A stretch of 64,000 nucleotides of DNA from Microvirga tunisiensis (GTDB taxonomy: Bacteria > Pseudomonadota > Alphaproteobacteria > Rhizobiales > Beijerinckiaceae). Numbering within the stretch: the stretch's first letter is position 1; each line of letters opens with the position of its first letter. The translations under genes and the position numbers were made by a program. Below the pieces are notes generated by a model. It saw only the letters and a list, made by a program, of their open reading frames with translations. It was not told the origin of the DNA and ran no database searches. Positions 8,677-16,539 of the stretch are shown one piece after another. Location: the NCBI RefSeq assembly GCF_009296175.1, contig NZ_VOSK01000013.1, positions 1 through 64,000 of the forward strand, in the 5' to 3' direction.

Positions 8677-9427
8677 GCTCGGTTCCCATGTAAGCTTCAC
8701 GCACGCGCGGATCCTGGCTGACCTTGTCATAGGAGCCGTCGGAGAGAATCTCGCCCCGCGCCAGAACGGTAACGCGATCGCAGAGATCGGAAACGACGTT
8801 CAGGTTATGCTCGACCATCAGCACCGTCCGATTGTGGGCGATGCGCCGGATCAGGTCGGAGATGCGGCCGATATCCTCGTGCCCCATGCCGGCCATAGGC
8901 TCGTCGAGAAGCAGCATGGCCGGGTCGAGCGCTAGCGTGGTGGCGATTTCCAGCGCCCGCTTGCGCCCGTATGATAATTCGACGGCCGGCAGATGCGCAT
9001 AGGCTCTGAGTCCCACAGCATCAATGAGTTCCATTGCGCGATCGTCGAGTGTTGAAAGAGCCGAAGCGTGGCGCCAGAACTGCGTTGCGAGGCCGGACGG
9101 ACGCTGCAGCGCCACGCGCACATTGTCGAGCACGGACAAGTGCGGAAAAACCGCCGAAATCTGGAAGGAGCGGACAAGTCCGAGACGCGCGACCTCGGCG
9201 GGCTTCAGGCTGGTGATATCGGAGCCCTTGAAGGTGATCTGCCCGCGGGTCGGCGTGAGAAATTTCGTGAGGAGGTTGAAGACGGTCGTCTTGCCGGCGC
9301 CGTTCGGCCCGATCAGGGCATGGATCGTGCCCTCGTTGACGGACAGCGTCACGTCTTTCACAGCCAGGAAGCCGCGAAACTCCATGGTGAGCCCGGTGGC
9401 GCTCAAGATAGGTTGCGTACTGACCAT
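8669..9427 (-). CDS. livG: Liv-type ABC transporter ATPase (LivG family)
   Basis: This 252-aa ATPase has Walker A (LIGPNGAGKTTVFNLLT), a degenerate signature LSYGRKRALE typical of LivG, Walker B (MLLLDEPMAGMG) and the switch His in MVEHN. The ATG at 9427 is preferred. The longer GTG-initiated frame from 9490 would read through a large hairpin (9461-9498) and adds residues without family character, although neither start has a strong Shine-Dalgarno. Confidence 0.9.
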   Translation of the reverse strand: MVSTQPILSATGLTMEFRGFLAVKDVTLSVNEGTIHALIGPNGAGKTTVFNLLTKFLTPTRGQITFKGSDITSLKPAEVARLGLVRSFQISAVFPHLSVLDNVRVALQRPSGLATQFWRHASALSTLDDRAMELIDAVGLRAYAHLPAVELSYGRKRALEIATTLALDPAMLLLDEPMAGMGHEDIGRISDLIRRIAHNRTVLMVEHNLNVVSDLCDRVTVLARGEILSDGSYDKVSQDPRVREAYMGTEHE

Positions 9428-9460
9428 ATGAACCGGCCGACACTCTCTTGGTAAGGAGGA

Positions 9461-9539
9461 AACGGCTGGTTCGGGCGCAAGGCTCGACACCAGCCGTTGT
9501 CAGATGATGAAGGGGTGGGGCGGCTCATGCCGCCCCACC
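9461..9539. other. two hairpins between binding-protein gene and livG
   Basis: Outer structure: AACGGCTGG (9461-9469) pairs with CCAGCCGTT (9490-9498). Second structure: GGTGGGGCGGC (9514-9524), loop TCAT, GCCGCCCCACC (9529-9539). Read on the minus strand they follow the binding-protein stop directly without a T-run. This is typical of structures that leave excess binding-protein mRNA while damping downstream genes. Confidence 0.55.
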
Positions 9540-9551
9540 GCAGCCTGAGGA

Positions 9552-10760
9552 TTACTGCGTGGCCTGGCAGCCGCTTTCGGCAAACGACAGGTAAGCCTGA
9601 TCGCCGGGAACCTTGGCGAGCTGCTTATACATGTCCCACTCGCTCTTGCTCTCTTCCGGCTTCTTCACCTGGAAGAGATACATGTCGTAGACCATGCGGC
9701 CGTTGGGCAGCACCTTGCCTTTCTTGGCGAAGACGTCCTCGACCGGCATCTCATGCAGGGCCTTGGCGACCGGCTCGGTCGCGTCCGTGCCGGCCTTTTG
9801 GATCGCCTTGAGATACTGCGTCACAGCTGAGTAGGTGCTCATATGGATCATGTTCGGCATACGGCCGGTCTTCTCCTGGAATTTCTTCGCGAAGGCACGG
9901 TTCTCGTCGCTCTGATCCCAGTACCAGCCTTCGGTCAGGGTCAGGCCCTGGGCAGCCTTGAGGCCAAGGCCCTTCACCTCGGCGAGGGTGAAGAGCAGCG
10001 CCGCCAAGCGCGTGCCACCCTGGGTGATGCCGAACTCCGCCGCCTGCTTGATGGCATTTGCAGTATCGAGGCCGGCATTGGCCATGCCGATCACGTTGGC
10101 GCCGGAGCTCTGTGCCTGCAGCAGGAAAGACGAATAGTCGGTCGCGGCCAGCGGATGGCGGACGGCACCGAGAACCTGACCACCTTTCGACTTCACGAAT
10201 TTTGACGTCTGCTCCTCAAGGGAATAGCCGAAGGCGTAATCCGCCGTGAGGAAGAACCACTTGTTGCCGCCGTTTTCCACCAGCGCGCCGCCAGTGCCGA
10301 CCGCGAGTGCATGGGTGTCGTAGGCCCAGTGGAAGCCGTAAGGGGTGCATTGCTTGCCGGTGAGATCGGTCGTCGCCGCACCGGTCGTCATCGTGATTTT
10401 CTTCTTGTCCTTGGACAGGCCCTGGACTGCGAGAGCGACAGAAGAGGTGGTCAGTTCCATGATGGAATCAACCTTCTCCGTATCGTACCACTGCCGGGCG
10501 ATGCTAGCCGCGACGTCAGGCTTGTTCTGATGGTCCGCGCTGACGATCTCGACAGGCACGCCAAGAACTTTGCCGCCGAAATCCTGCACTGCCATGCGGG
10601 CGGCTTCGACAGAGGATTTGCCGCCGAAATCCGCGTAAACGCCGGACTGATCGTTCAGGATGCCGATCTTGACCACACCATCGGAGGCCTGCTGTGCATA
10701 GGCCGATTGCGCCATGACGGTGCAGCTGAGAGCGAACAGTATCTTATTGAGAACTCGCAT
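9552..10760 (-). CDS. periplasmic substrate-binding protein of Liv-type ABC importer
   Basis: This 402-aa periplasmic protein of the type I (LivJ/LivK-like) fold begins with a Sec signal peptide cleaved about after residue 22 (AQSAYA-Q). It opens with VKIGILNDQSGVYADFGG, the usual first strand and ligand loop. The ATG at 10760 has an excellent GGAAGG Shine-Dalgarno, whereas the frame could be extended 14 codons without support. It is the first gene of the importer operon. Subfamily details (LTEGWYWDQSDENRAF) resemble binding proteins annotated for aromatic or other non-leucine ligands, so the ligand is left open. Confidence 0.9.
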   Translation of the reverse strand: MRVLNKILFALSCTVMAQSAYAQQASDGVVKIGILNDQSGVYADFGGKSSVEAARMAVQDFGGKVLGVPVEIVSADHQNKPDVAASIARQWYDTEKVDSIMELTTSSVALAVQGLSKDKKKITMTTGAATTDLTGKQCTPYGFHWAYDTHALAVGTGGALVENGGNKWFFLTADYAFGYSLEEQTSKFVKSKGGQVLGAVRHPLAATDYSSFLLQAQSSGANVIGMANAGLDTANAIKQAAEFGITQGGTRLAALLFTLAEVKGLGLKAAQGLTLTEGWYWDQSDENRAFAKKFQEKTGRMPNMIHMSTYSAVTQYLKAIQKAGTDATEPVAKALHEMPVEDVFAKKGKVLPNGRMVYDMYLFQVKKPEESKSEWDMYKQLAKVPGDQAYLSFAESGCQATQ

Positions 10761-11121
10761 CGATTTCCTTCCCTTCATTCCGAAGCCAGTTGATCCAGCC
10801 ATTGTTCGAGCCGCAGCATGAGGGTACGCCCGGCGATGGTCAGAAAGGTACAGCGACTTATGTCTTGTGCAATGCGAGAAGGGGTCATCCTTAAGTCGCA
10901 GATATCTTTAGGCTTCAAGCTTCTGCCTCATTTTCAGGCATGGAGCATCGCCCGCCTCCGAAACCTTGGCCGCATTGCCGACAACCCTGATCCGCATCTC
11001 CAGTGGTTCACAGAGCTTCGGGCGGCACCTATATCTCGCTCAGCTTTCCCTCCTCCCATTTTCTCGATTGGAGTCCTGAGATGACCGTTCATGCGAAGCC
11101 TGTGGATCGCCGTGTTGTGGG
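10761..11121. other. 361-bp divergent intergenic region
   Basis: This region separates the divergent Liv operon and gabD and must carry both promoters. I could not assign a convincing -35/-10 pair. A plus-strand frame at 10818-11084 has no recognisable protein character. The only translational signal I trust is GGAGT before the ATG at 11081. Confidence 0.4.
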
Positions 11122-11125
11122 GTGA
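11081..11125 (+). other. 14-codon leader frame, probable displaced gabD start
   Basis: The ATG at 11081 has a good Shine-Dalgarno (GGAGT, 7-nt spacing) and reads MTVHAKPVDRRVVG, then a stop that overlaps the GTG from which gabD reads on. Restoring one base before TGAAGG would give VVGLKDPSLL, fusing both frames. It is either the true gabD N-terminus after a 1-nt deletion or a translationally coupled leader. Confidence 0.5.
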
Positions 11126-12567
11126 AGGACCCGTCGCTGCTGGTCGGGCAGGCCTATGTGGCCGGCGAGTGGATCGATGCGCCGGACCGCAAGACCATTC
11201 CCGTCACCGATCCCTTCGACGGCGCGCTCATCCTCGAGGTTCCCGACCTCGGTCCCGACATTGCCCGGCGTGCCATCGATAAGGCCCATGCGGTGCAGAA
11301 GGACTGGGCCAAGCGCACCGCCAAGGAGCGCGCCCAGATTCTGCGTAAATGGTACGACCTGATCATCGCTAATGCCGACGATCTGGCGCTGATCCTCACC
11401 ACCGAGCAGGGCAAGCCGCTGGCTGAGGCCAAGGGCGAGGTGATCTCGAACGCCGCCTATATCGAGTGGTTCGCCGAGGAGGCCAAGCGCATCGACGGTG
11501 ATGTCATTCCCGGCGCCAATCCGAGCCAACGCATCGTCGTGCTCAAGCAGCCGGTAGGAGTCTGCGCCGCCATCACGCCTTGGAACTTCCCTAACGGCAT
11601 GATCACCCGCAAAGTGGGGCCGGCGTTGGCCGCCGGCTGCACCATGGTGCTCAAGCCTGCCGCCCAGACCCCGCTCTCGGCGCTGGCCTTGGCGGTCCTG
11701 GCCGAGCGGGCGGGCGTGCCGAAGGGCGCCTTCTCGGTGATCACCGGCGAGGCCAAGCCGATCGGCGAAGAGTTCTGCCACAACCCTAAGGTGGCCAAGA
11801 TCACGTTTACCGGTTCGACCGGGGTTGGCCGCTGGCTGATGAAAGAGGCCGGCGATAGCATCAAGCGGCTGTCGTTGGAGCTGGGCGGCAATGCTCCTTT
11901 CATCGTGTTCGACGATGCCGATCTCGATGCGGCGGTGGAGGGTGCGATGGCGTCCAAGTTCCGCAATGCCGGTCCGACCTGTGTCTGCGCCAACCGGATC
12001 TACGTGCAGGAGAGCGTGGCGGAGGCATCTGCCGAGAAGCTTGCGGCCAAGACCCGGGGGCTCAAGCTCGGCCGGGGCACGGAGGCGGGCGTGACCATGG
12101 GGCCGCTGATCGACGATCGGGCCGTGGCCAAGATGGAGGAGCACGTGGCGGATGTGCTGGAAAAGGGTGGCAAGCTGCTGGTGGGCGGCAAGCGCTCGGA
12201 TCTGGGCAGCACGTTCTTCGAGCCGACGGTGATGACGGGCGTGACACAGGCGATGAAGGTGACGAAGGAGGAGACGTTCGCGCCACTGGCGCCGATCATC
12301 ACGTTCAAGGACGAGGCGGATGTGATCGCGATGGCCAACGACTCGGAGTTCGGGCTGGCATCGTACTTTTATGCCAAGGACATGGCGCGCGTCTGGCGTG
12401 TGGCGGAGGCGCTGGAGAGCGGCATGGTGGGCGTGAACACGGCAGCGCTTGCCAACGAGATGGCACCGTTCGGCGGCGTGAAGCAGTCAGGCTTGGGGCG
12501 CGAAGGTTCCAAGTACGGCATCGAGGGCTTCCTCGAGCTCAAATACATCTGCCTTGCAGGGATGTAA
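11122..12567 (+). CDS. gabD: NAD(P)-dependent succinate-semialdehyde dehydrogenase
   Basis: This 481-aa aldehyde dehydrogenase matches GabD in length and throughout. It oxidises succinic semialdehyde to succinate at the end of GABA degradation. Motifs seen: ITPWNFPNGMITRK (cofactor binding), FTGSTGVGRWLM, the Glu-bearing LELGGNAPFIVFDDADLD and the catalytic Cys segment FRNAGPTCVCANR. The residue two before the catalytic Cys is Pro (CCG), where GabD normally has Gln (G-Q-T-C); activity could be affected. The GTG at 11122 has a poor Shine-Dalgarno, whereas an ATG 41 bases upstream in another frame has a good one, suggesting a single-base deletion at the 5' end. A strong terminator follows. Confidence 0.9.
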   Translation: MKDPSLLVGQAYVAGEWIDAPDRKTIPVTDPFDGALILEVPDLGPDIARRAIDKAHAVQKDWAKRTAKERAQILRKWYDLIIANADDLALILTTEQGKPLAEAKGEVISNAAYIEWFAEEAKRIDGDVIPGANPSQRIVVLKQPVGVCAAITPWNFPNGMITRKVGPALAAGCTMVLKPAAQTPLSALALAVLAERAGVPKGAFSVITGEAKPIGEEFCHNPKVAKITFTGSTGVGRWLMKEAGDSIKRLSLELGGNAPFIVFDDADLDAAVEGAMASKFRNAGPTCVCANRIYVQESVAEASAEKLAAKTRGLKLGRGTEAGVTMGPLIDDRAVAKMEEHVADVLEKGGKLLVGGKRSDLGSTFFEPTVMTGVTQAMKVTKEETFAPLAPIITFKDEADVIAMANDSEFGLASYFYAKDMARVWRVAEALESGMVGVNTAALANEMAPFGGVKQSGLGREGSKYGIEGFLELKYICLAGM

Positions 12568-12571
12568 GCAT

Positions 12572-12604
12572 GAAGAAGCCCGGCCTTGCCGGGCTTCTTC
12601 TTTT
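12572..12604. terminator. strong intrinsic terminator after gabD
   Basis: GAAGAAGCCCGGC, loop CTT, GCCGGGCTTCTTC, then TTTT: a perfect 13-bp stem 4 bases after the gabD stop. The reverse side also has an A-rich lead, so it may act for the converging HAD gene too. Confidence 0.9.
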
Positions 12605-12636
12605 GATGATGGAAGCTGGCGACGTTTACCAGGTTC

Positions 12637-13437
12637 CTACGCGCTTCTCGCCCTGAGCAGCAGATCCGCCAATTCCACGAAGCCCTCTCCCGAGTGGCCA
12701 TTCGCAAGATAGGCCGGCTTGCTGGTCAGGCGGTGCGCGAAGGTCTGGATATTGGCGACCCCGACGCTCAAGGGAAAGGCTGCGAACATGGGCTCGTCGT
12801 TCGGCGAATCGCCGGCATAGACCACGGCATTTTTCGCCTCTTCCCAATCCATGCCGAACCCATCGGCGAGCAGGGTCTTAGCCATGCTCAGCTTGTTGTA
12901 GTCGCCGAACCAGCCGTTCACATGAATGGAGCTGACCTTGGCCTGTGCACCAGCACGCTCGAAGATGGAAACGATCCGGTCCACCTCCGCTTCCGGCAAG
13001 GCGGGCACGTCCTCGCAGAAGTCGATGGCGAGATCCGCCATGCGATAAGCCTGATCGCTGGCGAGCGCCGCGCCGGGAACGCTTGCGAGCACTTCCGTCT
13101 CGATAACGTCGAGTTTCGCGCGATTCCGCTTCAGTTCCTCCGGGCCTGCCCAGAAGCGCTGCTGCATGGTCTTGCGTTCGCGATCGTAACGGAAATAGAA
13201 GGCGCCGTTTTCTCCCACCACGGCATCCACCGGCCACATGCGGGCGATGTGATCACACCATCCCGCCGGCCTCCCGGTCACGGGGATGACGAGGAAGCCT
13301 GCTCGATGCAGCCGTTCGAGTGCGCCGTAGGCAGCCGCCGTCAGCATTCCTTCCGTGGTAATAGTGTCATCAATGTCGGTCAGCACCACGCGAATGGAAC
13401 GCGCCATTTCCAGCGACATCTGGGATAGGGGCTTCAT
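12637..13437 (-). CDS. HAD-superfamily (IIB/Cof-type) phosphatase
   Basis: This 266-aa cytoplasmic HAD hydrolase has motif I (VLTDIDDTIT, nucleophile and acid/base Asp), motif II (VIPVTGRPAGW), the Lys of motif III (NKLSMAK) and motif IV (GDSPNDEPM). The large central cap is of the type seen in sucrose-6-phosphate and mannosyl-3-phosphoglycerate phosphatases, which suggests a sugar or polyol phosphate substrate, but the family is promiscuous. The start may be the second Met, closer to the core. It is transcribed convergently with gabD and has no obvious operon partner. Confidence 0.8.
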   Translation of the reverse strand: MKPLSQMSLEMARSIRVVLTDIDDTITTEGMLTAAAYGALERLHRAGFLVIPVTGRPAGWCDHIARMWPVDAVVGENGAFYFRYDRERKTMQQRFWAGPEELKRNRAKLDVIETEVLASVPGAALASDQAYRMADLAIDFCEDVPALPEAEVDRIVSIFERAGAQAKVSSIHVNGWFGDYNKLSMAKTLLADGFGMDWEEAKNAVVYAGDSPNDEPMFAAFPLSVGVANIQTFAHRLTSKPAYLANGHSGEGFVELADLLLRARSA

Positions 13438-13657
13438 GCCGTGCTCCTCGAAGAGCGGAGGCAGGGGCGCTGGGTGGAGTGGGACATCGGCAGGGGTATC
13501 CTCAGGTGCATGGGATAGATCGTGAGACGGCTAATTGCCGGTCTTTAAGCATGATCTCAAGGCGTGTTCCAAGGTCTTTGATGAGCTGGCACGTCGTCCT
13601 GTGTGCAATCTGCAGCCAAAGGCTTCACGCGTGGGATTTCTGACGTAAAGTGACGCC

Positions 13658-14914
13658 ATGCCAAACGATGATGCCGAAATCCTCTACGCCCTCTTCGATG
13701 CCGCCCTGAAGGCGGCGCTTCCGGATGGGCAGTTCGATGACCGCTTGCCGCCCAAGCCGAAAGGGCGGACGATTGTTCTCGGCGCCGGCAAAGCCTCGGC
13801 CCGCATGGCGGTGGCTTTCGAGGAGGCGTGGGCCCGCGCGGGAGGAACCTGCGAGGGGCTCGTGGTCACGCGATATGGGCATGCGGTGCCGACGCGAGCC
13901 GTCGAGATCGTCGAGGCCGCGCATCCGGTTCCCGATGAGGCCGGGTTGCAGGCAGCGGGACGGATCCTGACTCTGGCTCAGGAAGCCGGTCCCGACGACC
14001 TCGTCGTCTGTCTGATGTCCGGCGGGGCCTCGGCGCTTCTGTCGCTTCCGGCCGACGGGGTAACGCTGGCAGACAAGCAGAATCTGAACCGCGCCCTGCT
14101 GAAATCCGGCGCTCCGATCGGGGAAATGAACCGGGTGCGCAAGTCACTCTCCGCCATCAAGGGAGGCAGGCTTGCGGCGGCAGTCGGCAAGGCGCAGCTC
14201 GTCACCTATCTGATCTCGGATGTTCCAGGCGACGATCCCGGCAGCATCGGCTCCGGTCCGACGATTCCTGAACGAGTCGATCCGGACGTCGCTCTCGGCA
14301 CCTTGCGCAAGTACGGAATCGAAGTGCCTGAACATGTCCTGCAGACCATCCGGTCCAACGCCGTCACCGGGCCCGTCGCCGGCGGCCTGGTGCACATGCT
14401 GTCGACGCCCAAGATGGCGCTCGATGCTGCTGCTGCCAAAGCCCGTGAACTGGGGCTGACGCCGCTCGTGCTCGGCGACGCGCTTGAGGGAGAGGCGCGG
14501 GAGGTCGGGCGTGTCATGGCCGGCATTGCACGTTCGGCTCTGATGCATGGCGAGCCAGCCAAGGCACCATGCGTTCTGCTGTCCGGCGGTGAGACGACGG
14601 TGACGGTTCGCGGGCAGGGGCGGGGCGGCCGCAATGCCGAGTTCCTGTTGTCTCTGGCTCTCTCCTTGAAAGATCAGGACAGGATCTCGGCCATCGCCTG
14701 CGATACTGACGGCATCGACGGCTCCGAGGACAATGCGGGCGCCTGGTTCGACGGTGGCCTGTTCGAGAGCGCACGCGCGAAAGGGATCGATCTGGCCTCT
14801 CACCTGGACACGAACGATGCCTATACGGCGTTCGCGCAACTCGGCAGGCTCGTCGTGACAGGCCCGACTTTGACGAATGTGAACGACTTCCGTTGCATCC
14901 TCGTTCGTCCATGA
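13658..14914 (+). CDS. glycerate 2-kinase (MOFRL family, TtuD/GckA-like)
   Basis: The 418-aa product has the two-domain architecture of bacterial glycerate 2-kinases: an N-terminal DUF4147 domain beginning with the nucleotide-binding IVLGAGKASARMA and carrying LMSGGASALL, and a C-terminal MOFRL domain (about 300-415) with VLLSGGETTVTV and GRGGRNAEFLLS. It phosphorylates D-glycerate to 2-phosphoglycerate, linking the glyoxylate, tartrate or serine-cycle routes to glycolysis. Older annotations call these proteins hydroxypyruvate reductase (ttuD), which I consider a misnomer. It converges with the histidine kinase gene 18 bases downstream. Confidence 0.88.
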   Translation: MPNDDAEILYALFDAALKAALPDGQFDDRLPPKPKGRTIVLGAGKASARMAVAFEEAWARAGGTCEGLVVTRYGHAVPTRAVEIVEAAHPVPDEAGLQAAGRILTLAQEAGPDDLVVCLMSGGASALLSLPADGVTLADKQNLNRALLKSGAPIGEMNRVRKSLSAIKGGRLAAAVGKAQLVTYLISDVPGDDPGSIGSGPTIPERVDPDVALGTLRKYGIEVPEHVLQTIRSNAVTGPVAGGLVHMLSTPKMALDAAAAKARELGLTPLVLGDALEGEAREVGRVMAGIARSALMHGEPAKAPCVLLSGGETTVTVRGQGRGGRNAEFLLSLALSLKDQDRISAIACDTDGIDGSEDNAGAWFDGGLFESARAKGIDLASHLDTNDAYTAFAQLGRLVVTGPTLTNVNDFRCILVRP

Positions 14915-14932
14915 GCGAAGCGGGATGCCGGC

Positions 14933-15715
14933 TCAGATGGAATAGCTGAGCCCTGTCGTGTTCGTTTCCGGCACGATCATCGTGACCTTGGTTCCGCGGC
15001 CTTCGTGGCTCTCGATTTCCAAGTCTCCGCCGTGAAGCTTGAGGATGTACCAGGCGAGGCTTAGGCCCAACCCCGTGCCGGGCAGCTTCTTCGCATTCTG
15101 GCCGCGGAAAAAGGGTTGCATGATGAAGGGCAGGTCCCGTTCCAGGATGCCGATCCCCTGATCCTTGACGACAATCCGGATCATGCCGGCTCTCCTGCGG
15201 GCTGTGATTTCGATCAGCCGCTCCGGCGGCGAATATTTCATGGCGTTGGACAGGACGATGACGAGTGCCTGCTCCAGCAGGATGGCATCACCGATCACCA
15301 TAGCGGGCAACCCGCGAAGCTGGAGTCGAATCGCGCGGGACGGGTCCTGTCCGCCTTGTTCCCTGCAAACCCGGCGGATGAGTTCGTCGAGGTTGAACTC
15401 GCTTGGGTTGAGGACAATTCCGCCGGCGGTTGCCCGGCTATAAGACAGGATCGTTTCGGTGAGTTCGTCGAGGCGCAGGCTGGCGCGCCAGATCTTCTCC
15501 GCCTTTGCCCGAACATCGTGCGTGCTCAGCTGATCGGCACGCCGGATCAAGCCCTGAGCCAGGGCATTGATCGCCGAAAGAGGCGTTCTCAGCTGATGAG
15601 CCAGGAGAGCGACACGGTCCAATGGATGAGCCGGACTCCTCGATACTGTGCGACTGCTCGCACGGCGAGAGGTCCTGGGAGTTGGCCGGGAAGGACGTCG
15701 GGTGGCTGCGGGCAC
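14933..15715 (-). CDS. soluble sensor histidine kinase without sensor domain
   Basis: The 260-aa protein consists of a basic, Ser/Arg-rich N-terminal 30 residues, a HisKA dimerisation domain with the H-box LLAHQLRTPLSAI (about 37-49) and a HATPase_c domain with N-box NAMKYSP, G1 KDQGIGI and G2 PGTGLGLSLAW. No membrane segment, PAS, GAF or HAMP domain is present, and no response regulator is adjacent, so its input and partner are unknown. The start is a GTG (GTGCCCGCA) without a strong Shine-Dalgarno; the gene could be the 3' part of a longer ancestral kinase. A perfect 12-bp palindrome lies 19 bases upstream. Confidence 0.82.
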   Translation of the reverse strand: MPAATRRPSRPTPRTSRRASSRTVSRSPAHPLDRVALLAHQLRTPLSAINALAQGLIRRADQLSTHDVRAKAEKIWRASLRLDELTETILSYSRATAGGIVLNPSEFNLDELIRRVCREQGGQDPSRAIRLQLRGLPAMVIGDAILLEQALVIVLSNAMKYSPPERLIEITARRRAGMIRIVVKDQGIGILERDLPFIMQPFFRGQNAKKLPGTGLGLSLAWYILKLHGGDLEIESHEGRGTKVTMIVPETNTTGLSYSI

Positions 15716-15733
15716 AGACGCGATACCTATATT

Positions 15734-15745
15734 ACGTTATAACGT
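15734..15745. promoter_or_regulatory. 12-bp perfect palindrome upstream of histidine kinase
   Basis: ACGTTATAACGT in an AT-rich context just upstream of the kinase start. It is a candidate operator, possibly overlapping a -10 element. The regulator is unknown. Confidence 0.4.
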
Positions 15746-16019
15746 TTATATTAGGGCTTGATCCGAATTAGTGCGCCCAAGGCCGTTGTCCATCCCTCAT
15801 TCTCACCTGAAAGGGCAGACTTGTCATTCAATGAAGAAATGCAGTCTGTCTCAGTTCAGAGAATAATCTATGATGAGTCAGAGTCGTTGCTAAGTCTAAT
15901 GATCCGGCTGTACCAGCATGCACGCGAGTTTTGAAAGTAAGAGAAGCAAGAAAATCTCGAAGGTATGATCGGGCCTTTCACGCGCTCGTGGCCGGTATTG
16001 TCGCAGATCGCGATTTATT

Positions 16020-16045
16020 TGAAACCAACCTATCGGGACGGCGTT
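16020..16045 (+). promoter_or_regulatory. EcfG-type general stress promoter for csbD-like gene
   Basis: TGAAACC, 15 nt, CGTT. This approximates the alphaproteobacterial EcfG (PhyR-NepR-controlled) consensus GGAACC-N15/16-CGTT, with exactly the spacing of two other sites in this window. It lies 35 bases before the ATG. Confidence 0.5.
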
Positions 16046-16079
16046 GCCCTGTCAGAATATCTGTTTCAGGAGAATCATC

Positions 16080-16256
16080 ATGGATAACGATCGCGCCGAA
16101 GGCAGCATGAAGAATATTAAGGGCCGCGTGAAGGAAGGTCTCGGCAAGGCCGTGGGCGACTCGAAGATGGAAGCCGAAGGCAAGATGGATAAGACCGAAG
16201 GCAAGATCCAGAACACCATTGGTGGGATCAAGGATTCGCTCCGCAAGAGCACCTGA
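16080..16256 (+). CDS. CsbD-family general stress protein
   Basis: This 58-aa hydrophilic protein is of the CsbD type, recognised by SMKNIKGRVKEGLGKAVGD and the repeated K-M-E/D-x-x-E-G-K pattern (residues 30-45). CsbD proteins are abundant under general stress; their molecular role is unknown. The ATG at 16080 follows CAGGAG and an EcfG-like promoter, and a strong terminator follows, so the gene is probably monocistronic. A 12-codon upstream extension is possible but unlikely. Confidence 0.9.
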   Translation: MDNDRAEGSMKNIKGRVKEGLGKAVGDSKMEAEGKMDKTEGKIQNTIGGIKDSLRKST

Positions 16257-16282
16257 TCTCATTGAACGAAGTCAATAAGACG

Positions 16283-16309
16283 GGCCCGGCTCTTCGGCCG
16301 GGCCTTTTT
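16283..16309 (+). terminator. intrinsic terminator after csbD-like gene
   Basis: GGCCCGGC, loop TCTTCG, GCCGGGCC, then TTTTT. It overlaps the 3' end of the convergent tusA-like gene. Confidence 0.88.
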
Positions 16310-16539
16310 CATGCGGATTTGTCCGCCTTGCGGATCAGGAAGCTGATCCGGGAGGCTTCCTGGTTTTGCTTCTCCAAGACATCGCCGGTTTCGCGGATCA
16401 GATTGGGGACATCGATGCCCGCCAATGGATCCGTGCAGATGACGTACAGCGTTTCGCCGGGCGCCATGGAGAGCAGAGCCTTACGCGTGCGCAGAACCGG
16501 CAGCGGGCACTTCAGACCGGACAGGTCAAGTTCGGTCAT
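16309..16539 (-). CDS. tusA: TusA/SirA-family sulfur carrier
   Basis: This 76-aa protein has the diagnostic N-terminal motif LSGLKCPLPVLRTRKAL; the Cys of C-P-x-P carries a persulfide in this family. TusA proteins hand sulfur to tRNA thiolation, molybdenum cofactor or sulfur-oxidation enzymes. It overlaps mobA by 4 bases (ATGA), and mobA in turn overlaps mrp, so a role in sulfur supply to molybdenum cofactor or Fe-S assembly is a reasonable inference. Confidence 0.88.
   Translation of the reverse strand: MTELDLSGLKCPLPVLRTRKALLSMAPGETLYVICTDPLAGIDVPNLIRETGDVLEKQNQEASRISFLIRKADKSA

Larger units (their letters stand above)
15716..16079. other. 364-bp intergenic region with palindrome and stress promoter
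   Basis: This AT-rich divergent region carries a palindrome near the histidine kinase start (15734-15745) and an EcfG-like promoter (16020-16045) for the CsbD gene. Nothing else is recognised. Confidence 0.45.

Noticed and set aside
10818-11084. 88-codon frame upstream of gabD
   Set aside because: It has no protein family character and no Shine-Dalgarno, and it fills a divergent promoter region.
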